Assembly (NCBI RefSeq): GCF_000225825.1
Contig: NZ_AGBX01000005.1
Location: 117,053-181,052, forward strand
Source: Brachybacterium squillarum M-6-3
GTDB taxonomy: Bacteria > Actinomycetota > Actinomycetes > Actinomycetales > Dermabacteraceae
Length of the DNA: 64,000 bases
Direction of reading: 5' to 3'
Part shown: piece after piece, positions 1 to 8,798 of the stretch
Numbering within the stretch: position 1 is the first letter of the stretch
How the letters are laid out: every line of letters begins with the position of its first letter
Program-made: the position numbers and the translations under genes
The notes under the pieces: generated by a model
The model's input: the letters and a program-made list of their open reading frames with translations, nothing else
Database searches by the model: none
What the model was told of the DNA's origin: nothing

Positions 1-188
1 TGGCCGAGCACGGTGGTGCCGGGGAGCGCCTTGCCCTCGAACTGCTTGGCGTAGGCCAGCGCGCCACCGGTGAGGATCACGGCCAGCACCGCGACGATCG
101 CGAGCAGCACGAGGGTGACCCGGCGGCGACCACCGCGGGAGGCGCCCGAGGGCCCTCCGGCCGTGGCCGGATCGGTCACGTTGGTCAT
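1..188 (-). CDS. Membrane-anchored protein, probable VanW/peptidoglycan-binding family (partial)
   Basis: Only the first 62 codons are inside the window; the gene runs off the left edge. The ATG at 188 gives a short Pro/Gly/Arg-rich cytoplasmic tail, a basic GGRRR stop, one membrane segment (about residues 25-46, LVLLAIVAVLAVILTGGALA) and then an outside stretch FEGKALPGTTVLGQ. The 'LPGTTVLG' phrase resembles the start of the repeated peptidoglycan-binding domain that precedes VanW or L,D-transpeptidase domains in Gram-positive surface proteins. That assignment is inference from a short piece. It is divergent from ribF; a TATGGT -10 for this strand lies at 293-298. Confidence 0.55.
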   Translation of the reverse strand, partial: MTNVTDPATAGGPSGASRGGRRRVTLVLLAIVAVLAVILTGGALAYAKQFEGKALPGTTVLG

Positions 189-489
189 GTTGTGGTTCCC
201 ATCCTGGCGGCCACGGGTCCACGCCGTGCGCACGCCCCCTGACGCGCGCACGAGATGGACAGGGTCGGTCCCGGGGTGCCGCCGTTCCCGCCACCATACT
301 GGAGGGAGGTATCCGGGCATCAGAGCACCTGTGCCCGATGTTCGTCACAGCTCGGGCACGATCCGTCCCTCCCGGACGCCCGCGGGGAGCCGCCGAGGGG
401 GCTACAGTGTGCGCCGTGGTCGTGCAGCCGGCCCCGTCGCACCGCCGTCCGTCGCCCCCCCAGCCGTCCCGGGAAGGACCCCGCCCGCC
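189..489. promoter_or_regulatory. Divergent promoter region, VanW-like gene / ribF
   Basis: This 301-base gap holds no convincing gene. A -10 like TATGGT (minus strand, 293-298) points to the VanW-like gene. A TACAGT (403-408, plus strand) sits about 80 bases before the ribF GTG. No clear -35 or operator repeat is visible. Confidence 0.4.
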
Positions 490-1506
490 GTGAGCCGCAC
501 GCCCATCTGGCACTCCGTCCAGGAGGTGCCCGCCGACCTCGGGCCCACCGCGGTGTCGATCGGCAACTACGACGGCATCCATCGCGGCCACCGCTTCGTG
601 CTGGACCAGCTGCTGCACCAGGCGGCCAGCCGCTCCCTCACCCCGGTGGCGCTGACCTTCTGGCCGCACCCGCGCCACGTCATGCACACCCCCGGCGATC
701 CGCCGCTGCTGACCGGCCATCAGGACCGCGACCGGCTGCTGCTGCTCTCCGGCGTCGGCGGGGTCCTCGATCTCGATTTCACCTGGGAGTTCGCCCAGCA
801 CTCCGCCGAGGACTTCGTGCGGATCTTCCTGGTCGAGGCCCTCGGCGCCCGCTGCGTGGTGCTCGGCGAGGACGCGCGCTTCGGGAAGGCCAACAGCGGC
901 GACATCTCCACCATGCGCGAGCTGGGGGAGCGCTACGGCTTCGATGTGGTCACCGTCGAGGAGCTCGGCGCCACGGGCGAGGGCAGCGACCGCATCTCCT
1001 CCTCCGTGATCCGCTCCCTGCTGCTCGAGGGTCGCGTCGCCGAGGCCAACGCGATGCTCGGCCGCCTGCACACCGTCACCGACGTCGTCCACCACGGGTT
1101 CCGACGCGGCCGTGAGCTGGGCTTCCCCACCGCGAATCTCGGCCCCGAGCCCCAGGGCCTGGTGCCCGCGGACGGCGTCTACGCGGCCTACCTCACGGTG
1201 ATCGACCAGGACCCCACCCATGCCGGCACATCGCCGCTGGCCGGCGTGCCCGCCACCGTCTCCATCGGCACCAACCCCACCTTCGCCGCCGAGGGCGTGC
1301 CCGCCCGCACCGTCGAGGCCTACGTGCACGACGACCACACCCTGGACCTCTACGGCGACACCGTGCGTCTCGAGCTGGTCGACTTCCAGCGCCCCACCCT
1401 GAAGTTCGACGGCATCGACAGCCTGGTCGCCCAGATGCACCACGACGTCGAGGTGACCCGGCGCACTCTCGCCGAGGCGGACTCCCGGCCCGCACAGGCC
1501 GACTGA
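490..1506 (+). CDS. ribF: Bifunctional riboflavin kinase / FAD synthetase
   Basis: Makes FMN from riboflavin and ATP, then FAD from FMN and ATP; cytosolic. The 338-residue product has the normal family length. The N-terminal adenylyltransferase domain carries the nucleotidyl-transferase motif [10 protein letters not shown] at residues 25-34 (HxGH form). The C-terminal flavokinase domain begins near residue 200 and shows [11 protein letters not shown] and the SIGTNPTF strand. A GTG at 490 was chosen because homology to the family starts about 17 residues later; the open frame extends to 70 but the upstream part is Arg/Pro-rich shadow sequence. It is followed by rpsO, a common actinobacterial order, although truB is absent here. 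Confidence 0.93.
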   Translation: MSRTPIWHSVQEVPADLGPTAVSIGNYDGIHRGHRFVLDQLLHQAASRSLTPVALTFWPHPRHVMHTPGDPPLLTGHQDRDRLLLLSGVGGVLDLDFTWEFAQHSAEDFVRIFLVEALGARCVVLGEDARFGKANSGDISTMRELGERYGFDVVTVEELGATGEGSDRISSSVIRSLLLEGRVAEANAMLGRLHTVTDVVHHGFRRGRELGFPTANLGPEPQGLVPADGVYAAYLTVIDQDPTHAGTSPLAGVPATVSIGTNPTFAAEGVPARTVEAYVHDDHTLDLYGDTVRLELVDFQRPTLKFDGIDSLVAQMHHDVEVTRRTLAEADSRPAQAD

Positions 1507-1696
1507 TATCCTCGTCCCGCCGTCAGAACGGCCGCGGAGAGCGATCCCGCACCCGTCACCGGCATCCACCGCCTCGTGCACACCCTCCCCGATCGGGAGG
1601 CGCACCCCGGCGCGGGTGCCCTCAGGGATGCGACCGCTCGCCCAGAGAGCCCGGGTCAGCAGGATCCGGGCGCCGCGCAACGATTTCAGGAGAGCC
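1507..1696 (+). promoter_or_regulatory. rpsO promoter and structured leader
   Basis: A TATCCT -10 like element at 1507-1512 begins right at the ribF stop and would give an untranslated leader of about 175 bases. Two adjacent hairpins are visible: CCTCCC/GGGAGG (1584-1600) and GCACCC/GGGTGC (1602-1619). The start has a Shine-Dalgarno AGGAGA at 1688-1693. S15 is known to repress its own mRNA in several bacteria through leader structures; whether this leader does so is not shown by the sequence. Confidence 0.4.
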
Positions 1697-1966
1697 ATGG
1701 CCTTCGACACCGCCACCAAGCAGGAGATCATCAAGGAGTACGGGACCACCGAGGGCGACACCGGTTCCCCCGAGGTCCAGATCGCGCTGCTCACCCACCG
1801 CATCACCTACCTGACCGAGCACCTGAAGACCCACAAGCACGACCACCACACCCGTCGTGGTCTGATGCTGATGGTCGGTCAGCGCAAGCGCCTGCTGCAG
1901 TACCTGCAGCGTGTCGACATCGAGCGCTACCGCTCGCTGATCAAGCGTCTCGGCATCCGCCGTTGA
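1697..1966 (+). CDS. rpsO: 30S ribosomal protein S15
   Basis: Primary binding protein of the 16S rRNA central domain in the small ribosomal subunit. The 89-residue product matches the family length exactly and contains the conserved [14 protein letters not shown], the HDHHTRRGL loop and the ending [12 protein letters not shown]. The ATG at 1697 is preceded by AGGAGA at good spacing; the in-frame ATG-like start at 1616 would add 27 non-conserved residues. The order rpsO-pnp is conserved widely; here each has its own start signals and a strong hairpin lies between them. Confidence 0.97.
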   Translation: MAFDTATKQEIIKEYGTTEGDTGSPEVQIALLTHRITYLTEHLKTHKHDHHTRRGLMLMVGQRKRLLQYLQRVDIERYRSLIKRLGIRR

Positions 1967-1972
1967 CCCCCT

Positions 1973-2001
1973 CCGCCGCTCGCCCCTCGGGCGGGCGGCG
2001 G
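1973..2001 (+). terminator. rpsO-pnp intergenic stem-loop
   Basis: A 13-pair stem with one G-U pair and a 3-base loop CTC: 1973-1985 pairs with 1989-2001, six bases after the rpsO stop. It is followed by TTG but no T run. It is likely a terminator or an RNase processing point that separates the rpsO and pnp messages, as known for this gene pair in other bacteria. Confidence 0.6.
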
Positions 2002-2187
2002 TTGCATGTGCCCGCCGACCCGGTCGGGCACGGGCCCGGGCCGCACGGCCCGCAGCGCCCACGACCACCCGCCCCACCGAGTTCGGTCCTCGGCAGTGAC
2101 CTGCGGAAGGGATCCCCGGATCCCGCCCCGCGGATGACTGACGAAGGCCGCACCGGCCGGGGCACCCCCTTCACCAAGGAGAACCCC

Positions 2188-4434
2188 ATGGCCATGGAAG
2201 GCCCTGACATCACCGCCACCACCGCCGTCATCGACAACGGCTCCTTCGGTCGCCGCGAGGTGCGATTCGAGACCGGCCGGCTCGCCCAGCAGGCCGCCGG
2301 CGCCGTCTCCGTCTACCTCGACGACGACACGATGGTCTTCTCGGCCACCGCGGTGTCCAACAAGCCCAAGGACCAGTTCGACTTCTTCCCGCTGACGGTG
2401 GACGTCGAGGAGCGGATGTACGCCGCCGGCCGCATCCCCGGCTCCTTCTTCCGTCGCGAGGGCCGCCCCGGCACCGACGCGATCCTCGCCGCCCGCCTCA
2501 CCGACCGCCCGCTGCGCCCGGCCTTCGTCAAGGGCCTGCGCAACGAGGTCCAGGTCGTCCTCACCGTGATGGCCTGCAACCCCGACGACGCCTACGACGT
2601 CGTCGGCATCAACGGCGCCTCCGCCTCCACCCAGATCTCCGGTCTGCCCTTCTCCGGCCCCATCGGCGCCGTCCGCATCGCCCTGATGCCGACCGTTCAG
2701 GGCGGCCAGTGGGTCGCCTTCCCGACCTTCACCCAGCTCGACGAGGCCGTCTTCTCGATGGTCGTCGCCGGCCGGATCGTCGAGGACGACGTCGCCATCA
2801 TGATGGTCGAGGCCGAGGCCACCGACCACTCCTGGAACCTCATCTCCGAGCAGGGCGCCATCGCCCCCACCGAGGAGGTCGTCGCCGAGGGCCTGGACGC
2901 CGCCAAGGTGTTCATCCGCACCCTGTGCGAAGCCCAGCAGGAGCTGGCCAAGACCGCCGCCAAGCCGGTCCGCGAGTTCCCCCTGTTCCTGGACTACCAG
3001 GACGACGCCTACGAGATCGTGTCCGGCGCCGCCTCCGAGCGCCTCGGCCAGGTCATGTCCATCGCGGGCAAGACCGAGCGCGAGGAGCGCACCGAGGAGC
3101 TGCTCGCCGAGGTCCAGGCCGAGCTGACCGCCGAGGGCGCCGCCCTGGCCGGCCGCGAGAAGGAGGTCACCGGTGCCTACCGCGCCCTGACCAAGAAGCT
3201 CGTGCGCCAGAAGATCCTCACCGAGGGCGTGCGCATCGACGGCCGCGGCCTGCGCGACATCCGCCAGCTCTCCGCCGAGGTCGAGGTGCTGCCCCGCGTG
3301 CACGGCTCCGCCCTGTTCCAGCGCGGCGAGACCCAGATCCTGGGCGTCACCACGCTGAACATGCTCAAGATGGAGCAGCAGATCGACTCGCTCGGCCCGG
3401 TCGACCGCAAGCGCTACATCCACCACTACAACTTCCCGCCGTACTCCACCGGCGAGACCGGCCGCGTCGGCTCCCCGAAGCGCCGCGAGATCGGCCACGG
3501 CATGCTCGCCGAGCGCGCCATCGTGCCGGTGCTGCCCAGCCGCGAGGAGTTCCCCTACGCGATCCGTCAGGTCTCCGAGGCCCTCGGCTCCAACGGCTCC
3601 ACCTCCATGGGCTCGGTCTGCGCCTCCACCCTGGCGCTGCTGAACGCCGGCGTGCCGCTGAAGGCCCCGGTGGCCGGCATCGCCATGGGCCTGGTCTCCG
3701 ACCAGGTCGGTGGTGAGACCCGCTACGCGGCGCTGACCGACATCCTCGGCGCCGAGGACGCCTTCGGCGACATGGACTTCAAGGTGGCCGGCACCTCCGA
3801 GTTCGTCACCGCGATCCAGCTGGACACCAAGCTCGACGGCATCCCGGCCTCCGTGCTGACCGCCGCGCTGTCCCAGGCCCGCGAGGCCCGCCTGCACATC
3901 CTGGGTGTGCTGGGCGAGGCCATCGACACCCCCGACGAGATGAGCCCGCACGCCCCCCGCGTGCTCGCGGTGACCATCCCCGTCGACAAGATCGGTGCGG
4001 TCATCGGCCCCAAGGGCCAGATGATCAACCAGATCCAGGACGACACCGGCGCCGACATCACCATCGAGGACGACGGCACCGTCTACATCGGCGCCACCGA
4101 CGGCCCCTCCGCGGAGGCCGCCCGCGCCGCCGTGAACGCCATCGCCAACCCGATGGTCCCCGAGGTCGGCGAGCGCTACCTCGGCACCGTGGTGCGCGTG
4201 GTCGACTTCGGCGCCTTCGTCTCGCTCACCCCGGGCAAGGACGGCCTGCTGCACGTCACCCAGCTGCGCAAGCTCAACGGCGGCAAGCGGGTCGACAACG
4301 TCGAGGACGTCGCCCAGGTCGGCCAGAAGATCGAGGTCGAGATCCGCGAGATCGACGCCCGCGGCAAGATCAGCCTCGCCGTGATCGAGGACGAGGCCGA
4401 GGGCTCCGAGGAGTCGGAGTCCGCCTCCGAGTGA
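2188..4434 (+). CDS. pnp: Polyribonucleotide nucleotidyltransferase (PNPase)
   Basis: Phosphorolytic 3'-5' exoribonuclease that can also add nucleotides; forms a trimer and acts in RNA decay. The 748-residue product has two RNase PH-like domains (roughly 10-150 and 325-550) joined by an all-helical linker, a KH domain with the GPKG loop near residue 607, and an S1 domain from about residue 660 ([13 protein letters not shown]). It ends in an acidic tail rich in E and S. The ATG at 2188 follows AAGGAGA (2176-2182). The open frame continues upstream to 1576 but overlaps rpsO, so the long start is rejected. In-frame ATG at 2194 is an alternative. Confidence 0.97.
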   Translation: MAMEGPDITATTAVIDNGSFGRREVRFETGRLAQQAAGAVSVYLDDDTMVFSATAVSNKPKDQFDFFPLTVDVEERMYAAGRIPGSFFRREGRPGTDAILAARLTDRPLRPAFVKGLRNEVQVVLTVMACNPDDAYDVVGINGASASTQISGLPFSGPIGAVRIALMPTVQGGQWVAFPTFTQLDEAVFSMVVAGRIVEDDVAIMMVEAEATDHSWNLISEQGAIAPTEEVVAEGLDAAKVFIRTLCEAQQELAKTAAKPVREFPLFLDYQDDAYEIVSGAASERLGQVMSIAGKTEREERTEELLAEVQAELTAEGAALAGREKEVTGAYRALTKKLVRQKILTEGVRIDGRGLRDIRQLSAEVEVLPRVHGSALFQRGETQILGVTTLNMLKMEQQIDSLGPVDRKRYIHHYNFPPYSTGETGRVGSPKRREIGHGMLAERAIVPVLPSREEFPYAIRQVSEALGSNGSTSMGSVCASTLALLNAGVPLKAPVAGIAMGLVSDQVGGETRYAALTDILGAEDAFGDMDFKVAGTSEFVTAIQLDTKLDGIPASVLTAALSQAREARLHILGVLGEAIDTPDEMSPHAPRVLAVTIPVDKIGAVIGPKGQMINQIQDDTGADITIEDDGTVYIGATDGPSAEAARAAVNAIANPMVPEVGERYLGTVVRVVDFGAFVSLTPGKDGLLHVTQLRKLNGGKRVDNVEDVAQVGQKIEVEIREIDARGKISLAVIEDEAEGSEESESASE

Positions 4435-4460
4435 TCCGGGTCTGATCCCCGCCTGAGCGG

Positions 4461-4494
4461 ACGGGCGGCATCCCCTGCCGGGGGTGCCGCCCGT
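4461..4494 (+). terminator. pnp terminator
   Basis: A 15-pair hairpin: 4461-4475 pairs with 4480-4494 around a TGCC loop, 26 bases after the pnp stop. There is no T tract, which is usual for very high G+C actinobacteria. Confidence 0.7.
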
Positions 4495-4594
4495 TCCGCG
4501 TCCCGGGGCGCGGACGGGGAGCCCGGCTCGCGGTCCCCGCCGGACCGCTCCGTGAGCCGCCCCACGCCGATCCGGCACCGGCCGGGGACCGTGG

Positions 4595-4600
4595 AACAAT
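4595..4600 (+). promoter_or_regulatory. -10 element, probable leaderless start of the M16 peptidase
   Basis: AACAAT lies exactly 6 bases before the ATG at 4607 and no Shine-Dalgarno sequence is present, so transcription probably begins at the start codon. Confidence 0.45.
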
Positions 4601-4606
4601 CGACCG

Positions 4607-5947
4607 ATGCCTGTTGACCTGTCCTTCGACGACCCCCGCTCCGACGAGGTGCTCGACGCCGCCGCCGGGGTGCGCCGCAGCATCCTGCCCGGCGGGGTGC
4701 GCCTGGTGACCCAGACCGACCGCAGCGTGCGCAGCGCGACCCTCGGGATGTGGCTGCCGGTGGGCTCCCGGGACGAGCGGCCCGAGCATGCGGGCTCCAC
4801 CCACGTGCTGGAGCACCTGCTGTTCAAGGGCACCGCCCGGCGTTCCGCGATGGACATCGCCACCGCCTTCGACGAGGTCGGCGGCGAGTCCAACGCCGTC
4901 ACCGCCAAGGAGCACACCCTGTACTACGGGCGGGTGCGCTCGGCGGACCTGCCGATGGCGCTGGACGTGCTCACGGACATGATCACCGCCCCCTCCTTGG
5001 AGGAGGACGCCCTGGCCACCGAGCGCGAGGTGATCCTCGAGGAGCTCGCGATGGCCGAGGACGACCCCGGCGACGTCGGCTACGAGACCTTCCTGGCCGA
5101 CGTGCTGGGTCCGGACACCCCCATCGGCCGACCCGTCGGCGGCACCGCCGAGAGCGTGAACGCCCTGGGCATCGAGGACGTCCGCGCCCATTTCTCCGAG
5201 CACTACCGCCCGGAGAACCTGCTGGTCACCGCCGTGGGCGACGTCGACCACGAGCAGCTCTCCGAGCAGCTCGTGGCCGGGCTGCGACGCGGTGGCTGGG
5301 TGCTGGAGGACGGCGCCGTGCCGACCGTCCGCCGTCGTGAGGCCCACCCGGAGATGATGCTCGGGGGCGCCGCGGGCGGGCACGAGGTCGCCGCGATCCG
5401 GCCGCACCTGCTGGCACGCCCCGCCGAGCAGACCCACATCTACCTCGGCGGCACCGGACTCAGCGCCGTCCACGAGGACCGCCACGCCCTGTCGGTGCTG
5501 ATGTCGATCCTCGGCGGTGGCATGTCCTCCCGGCTGTTCCAGAACATCCGCGAGCAGCGGGGCCTGGCCTACACCGTCTACTCCTTCAGCGCCGCCTACC
5601 GCGACGCCGGCCTGTTCGGCCTCTACGCCGCCTGCCGCCCCGCCCGCACCGCCCAGGTGGTCGAGCTGCTCGGCGAGGAGCTCGCGACGATGGGGGAGCG
5701 CGGCGTGGACCAGGCCGAGATGCGCCGCGCCCGCGGCCAGATCACCGGCTCCTTCGCCCTGGGCCTGGAGGACACCAGCAGCCGCATGGGCCGCCTCGGC
5801 ACCGTGGAGCTGGTGCACGGCACCTACACCGGGGTCGACGAGACCCTCTCCCGCATCGCCGCCGTCGAGGCGGAGGACGTGCGCCGCCTCGCCGCGCAGC
5901 TCGCCTCCTCCTTCTCCACCCGGGTCGACGTCGGCCCGGAATCCTGA
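4607..5947 (+). CDS. M16 family zinc metallopeptidase (insulinase/processing-peptidase type)
   Basis: Single-chain peptidase of the pitrilysin/mitochondrial-processing-peptidase clan. The inverted zinc motif HxxEH is intact (H66, E69, H70 in THVLEHLLFKGT) and the third zinc ligand is probably E146 in EREVILEELAM, the expected 76 residues later. The C-terminal half contains the glycine-rich substrate loop GGGMSSRLFQNIREQRGLAYTVYS (near 304-327), diagnostic of the M16B group. At 446 residues it is the usual length for the stand-alone actinobacterial protein encoded between pnp and dapB. Substrate unknown. No signal peptide, so probably cytosolic. Confidence 0.9.
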   Translation: MPVDLSFDDPRSDEVLDAAAGVRRSILPGGVRLVTQTDRSVRSATLGMWLPVGSRDERPEHAGSTHVLEHLLFKGTARRSAMDIATAFDEVGGESNAVTAKEHTLYYGRVRSADLPMALDVLTDMITAPSLEEDALATEREVILEELAMAEDDPGDVGYETFLADVLGPDTPIGRPVGGTAESVNALGIEDVRAHFSEHYRPENLLVTAVGDVDHEQLSEQLVAGLRRGGWVLEDGAVPTVRRREAHPEMMLGGAAGGHEVAAIRPHLLARPAEQTHIYLGGTGLSAVHEDRHALSVLMSILGGGMSSRLFQNIREQRGLAYTVYSFSAAYRDAGLFGLYAACRPARTAQVVELLGEELATMGERGVDQAEMRRARGQITGSFALGLEDTSSRMGRLGTVELVHGTYTGVDETLSRIAAVEAEDVRRLAAQLASSFSTRVDVGPES

Positions 5948-5984
5948 GCATCCAGAGCCCCCCGAACCCCCGCAAGGAGCAGCC

Positions 5985-6752
5985 ATGAGCAGCACCCCCA
6001 CCTCGCCGATCCGCGTCGCCGTGATCGGGGCCGCCGGCCGTATGGGCTCGCAGGCCTGCGCCGCCGTCGAGGCCGCCGACGACCTGGAGCTGGTGGCGAG
6101 CCTCCGCCGCGGCGACGACCTCCAGCAGGTCGTGGACGCCGGCGCGCAGGTGGCCGTGGACCTCACCGTGCCCGCCGCCACCCGCGAGAACGTCGCCTTC
6201 CTGATCGAGCACGGCATCCACGCGGTGGTCGGCACCACCGGCTGGGACGAGGACTCCCGCGAGGCCGTGCGCGCGCAGCTGTCCACGCATCCCGGTGTCG
6301 GTGTGCTGATCGCCCCCAACTTCGCGATCGGGGCGGTGCTGGCCATGCGCTTCGCCGAGGTCGCGGCGCGCTACTACGAGAGCGCCGAGATCATCGAGAT
6401 GCACCACCCGGACAAGCTCGACGCCCCCTCGGGCACCGCCGCCCACACCGCCGCCGCGATCGCCCGCGGGCGCGCCGCCGCCGGGCTCGGCCCGGTGCCG
6501 GACGCCACCGAGAAGGACCCGGAGGGCGCCCGCGGGGCCGTGGTGGACGGCGTGCACGTGCACGCGGTGCGTCAGCGCGGCCTGGTCGCCCATGAGGTCG
6601 TGCAGTTCGGCGGGGTGGGGGAGCAGTTCGCGATCCGTCACGACTCCTTCGACCGCGCCAGCTTCATGCCGGGCGTGCTGCTGGGCGTCCGCGAGGTCGC
6701 CGCGCACCCGGGCCTGACCGTCGGCCTGGACGGCTACATGGACCTGGGCTGA
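5985..6752 (+). CDS. dapB: 4-hydroxy-tetrahydrodipicolinate reductase
   Basis: Reduces hydroxy-tetrahydrodipicolinate with NAD(P)H in the diaminopimelate/lysine pathway, feeding peptidoglycan. The 255-residue product has the dinucleotide loop GAAGRMG (15-21), the GTTGW strand, the APNFAIG motif and the substrate motif HHPDKLDAPSGTA (about 139-151) that contains the catalytic His and Lys. The ATG at 5985 follows AAGGAG (5974-5979). The open frame extends far upstream inside the M16 gene, which is a shadow. It lies 37 bases after the M16 gene and probably shares its transcript. Partners in this window: dapA, dapF and murE. Confidence 0.95.
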   Translation: MSSTPTSPIRVAVIGAAGRMGSQACAAVEAADDLELVASLRRGDDLQQVVDAGAQVAVDLTVPAATRENVAFLIEHGIHAVVGTTGWDEDSREAVRAQLSTHPGVGVLIAPNFAIGAVLAMRFAEVAARYYESAEIIEMHHPDKLDAPSGTAAHTAAAIARGRAAAGLGPVPDATEKDPEGARGAVVDGVHVHAVRQRGLVAHEVVQFGGVGEQFAIRHDSFDRASFMPGVLLGVREVAAHPGLTVGLDGYMDLG

Positions 6753-6805
6753 GCCCCGATCCACCGTCCCCTCCCGCCGCCGACACCCCCAGGACCCCTC
6801 GCCCG

Positions 6806-7222
6806 ATGCGCCAGAAGCTCTTCGTCCTCGCCCTGCTGCTGATCACCGCCGCCTACTGCTGGGGGCTGGGCTGGATCGCCTGGGGCTTCTCCCGCGCCGG
6901 CGGCGTGGTGGGCTGGGGCCTGGCCGCCGCGCTGGTGGTGCTGCTCGCGCTGACCGTGTGGGTCACCTGGCGGGAGGTGATGTTCGGCCTGGCCGCCGGG
7001 GGGCTGGCCCGTCGCTACGCGCCGCCGGCCGGGCCGCTCGAGGACCCCGCCGAGGAGTTCGAGGTCGCCCGCGCCCGCATCCAGGGCCTCGAGCAGGCCG
7101 GGGACCCCGTCACCTGGCAGGACTGGCTGCGCCTGGCCTACGCCTACGACGCCCTGCGGGACCGCCGCCAGGCCCGCCGCCACACCCGCCGCGCCATCGC
7201 CGTGGAGCGCGAGACCCGCTGA
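6806..7222 (+). CDS. Small membrane protein with cytoplasmic tail
   Basis: A 138-residue protein with two membrane segments (about 4-28 and 34-55) in a short hairpin, followed by a charged tail that looks tetratricopeptide-like in its last 50 residues (TWQDWLRLAYAYDALRDRRQARRHTRRAI). Such two-TM proteins directly after dapB are common in actinobacteria, but no function is known to me. It is 53 bases downstream of dapB and likely in the same operon; its stop faces the end of the tetR gene only 7 bases away. Confidence 0.7.
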   Translation: MRQKLFVLALLLITAAYCWGLGWIAWGFSRAGGVVGWGLAAALVVLLALTVWVTWREVMFGLAAGGLARRYAPPAGPLEDPAEEFEVARARIQGLEQAGDPVTWQDWLRLAYAYDALRDRRQARRHTRRAIAVERETR

Positions 7223-7229
7223 GGCGTGC

Positions 7230-7859
7230 TCAGGGCGCCAGCAGCCGGGTGAAGGTCTCCAGGGTGCGCTCGAGGTCGATCGAGGGGGCCAGCAGCCACT
7301 GGATCTGCAGGCCGTCCGAGGCCGCCACCAGCAGGGCCGCGACGTCCTCCGCGTCCACGTCGTCCCGCACCGTGCCGGCGGCCTGATCGCGGCGCAGCCG
7401 CTCGGCGAGGTCCGCGCGGACCGCCTCGAAGCGTCCGCCGATGTACTCCTGGGTGGGGCTGGCCTCGGCCCGGAGGGCGGCGGCCAGCAGCGTGGAGTAC
7501 AGCTCCACCAGGCCGGGCACCTCGACGTTCAGCCGCGCCGCGGTGGTCATGATCTCCACCGCCCCCGGCTCCGGCCCGGCCGTCTCCGGGCGGGCCTGCT
7601 CGGCGTGCTCGTGCACGGCCAGCAGCAGCTGCTCGCGGGAGGGGAAGTAGTGCAGCAGGGCCGCGTGGGAGACGCCGATCGCCTCGCCGATGCGGCGCAG
7701 CGAGGTGCCCTCGGCGCCGCGCTCGCGGAACACCTCGATGGCCCGGTCCAGGATCTGCCGGCGGCGGGCGACCCCCTTGGCGTAGGCGCCGGGACGGCCC
7801 CGGCCGCCGACCTCCGTCGGCGGGGGAGCGGGCTGCGGGGAGGGGTCCGGACGCGTCAC
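7230..7859 (-). CDS. TetR/AcrR family transcriptional repressor
   Basis: Dimeric ligand-responsive repressor. The N-terminal helix-turn-helix lies in RRRQILDRAIEVFRERG...TSLRRIGEAIGVSHAALLHYFPSREQLL; the C-terminal half is the variable ligand domain. The start chosen is the GTG at 7859 (209 residues). The longer frame from 7922 would translate through a perfect palindrome that looks like its own operator, and a TAGTGT -10 sits 7 bases before this GTG, fitting a leaderless message. It is divergent from the isomerase/oxidoreductase pair, which it most likely controls along with itself. Confidence 0.85.
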   Translation of the reverse strand: MTRPDPSPQPAPPPTEVGGRGRPGAYAKGVARRRQILDRAIEVFRERGAEGTSLRRIGEAIGVSHAALLHYFPSREQLLLAVHEHAEQARPETAGPEPGAVEIMTTAARLNVEVPGLVELYSTLLAAALRAEASPTQEYIGGRFEAVRADLAERLRRDQAAGTVRDDVDAEDVAALLVAASDGLQIQWLLAPSIDLERTLETFTRLLAP

Positions 7860-7866
7860 GTGATCC

Positions 7867-7910
7867 ACACTACAGACAAAACCTCCGCGTGGAGGTTTCT
7901 CCCGTAGGGT
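7867..7910. promoter_or_regulatory. Divergent promoters with TetR operator palindrome
   Basis: The perfect inverted repeat AAACCTCC-GCGT-GGAGGTTT occupies 7879-7898. On the minus side a TAGTGT -10 (7867-7872) serves the repressor. On the plus side TAGGGT (7905-7910) serves the isomerase. The palindrome covers the -35 position of both promoters, the classic layout for a divergent TetR operator. Confidence 0.75.
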
Positions 7911-7973
7911 GGGGTGCATCACGCCGCTCCGTGCGTGTGGACCCAGACGACGACGTGTGGAAGAGGTTCCGCG

Positions 7974-8798
7974 ATGGCATTGCCCCGCGCATCAGTTCAG
8001 CTCTATTCCCTGGCCTCCGCCTTCAGTGCCGACATGGACGGCTCCCTGGCCAAGCTCTCCGAGATCGGCCTCGAGTACGTCGAGGCCTTCGACTTCGTGC
8101 GCCGGCCCGCCGAGATCCGTGCCGCCCTGGACAAGGCGGGCCTGGCCTCGCCCACCGGGCACGCGCCCCTGCTCTCCGACGAGCTGTGGACCCCGGACGG
8201 CTCCATCCCCACCCCCAGCCAGGACGAGGTCTTCGAGGCCGCCGCCGCGATCGGCATGCAGACCGTCATCGACCCGATGGTCCCCACCGAGCGCTGGCTC
8301 ACCGAGGACGGCGTGAAGGACATCGCCGAGCGCATGAACGCCGCCGCCGAGAAGGCCGCCGGCTACGGCCTCACCGTCGGCTACCACAACCATGCCCAGG
8401 AGTTCCTGGCCGACTTCGAGGGTCGCACCGCCTACCAGCTGTTCCTCTCCCTCGCCGAGCCCGCCGTGCGCCTCGAGCTGGACCTGTTCTGGGCCCTGGT
8501 CGGCGGGCAGGACGTCGTCGGCCTCGTCGGCGAGCTCGGCGACCGGCTGCTGGCCATCCACGTCAAGGACGGCGTCGCCCCCGCCGGCAACCCCTTCGCC
8601 CCCGACGCCCCGCCGTTCCGCTCCGACAGCCTGGACCAGCGCCACGCCGGCGACGGTGACGTGCCCACCGTCGAGGCCCTGCAGGCCGCCACCGACCTGC
8701 GCTACGCCGTCATCGAGTACGACCACGCCCCCGGCGACGTCTTCGAGGACGTGGCCGACAGCTACCGTTTCCTCATCGAGAAGGGACTCGCGGCATGA
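7974..8798 (+). CDS. Sugar phosphate isomerase/epimerase (TIM-barrel)
   Basis: A 274-residue protein of the xylose isomerase-like/AP endonuclease 2 superfamily: SVQLYSLASAF at the start, GYHNHAQEF in the middle, LELDLFWALVGGQD and HVKDG, and the closing AVIEYDHAPGDVFEDVADSYRFL. These residues normally bind a divalent metal. The ATG at 7974 was chosen because the family begins at ASVQLYS; AAGAGG (7961-7966) is the ribosome site. The open frame from 7914 is rejected because it would start inside the promoter. Substrate unknown; inositol-type or keto-sugar derivatives are the common ones for this pairing. It overlaps the next gene by 4 bases. Confidence 0.85.
   Translation: MALPRASVQLYSLASAFSADMDGSLAKLSEIGLEYVEAFDFVRRPAEIRAALDKAGLASPTGHAPLLSDELWTPDGSIPTPSQDEVFEAAAAIGMQTVIDPMVPTERWLTEDGVKDIAERMNAAAEKAAGYGLTVGYHNHAQEFLADFEGRTAYQLFLSLAEPAVRLELDLFWALVGGQDVVGLVGELGDRLLAIHVKDGVAPAGNPFAPDAPPFRSDSLDQRHAGDGDVPTVEALQAATDLRYAVIEYDHAPGDVFEDVADSYRFLIEKGLAA

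Noticed and set aside
1927..4917. 996-codon open frame on the minus strand over pnp and the M16 gene
   Set aside because: Antisense shadow caused by very high G+C in third codon positions; translation is low-complexity Gly/Asp/Val/Leu with no family likeness, and it covers two certain genes.
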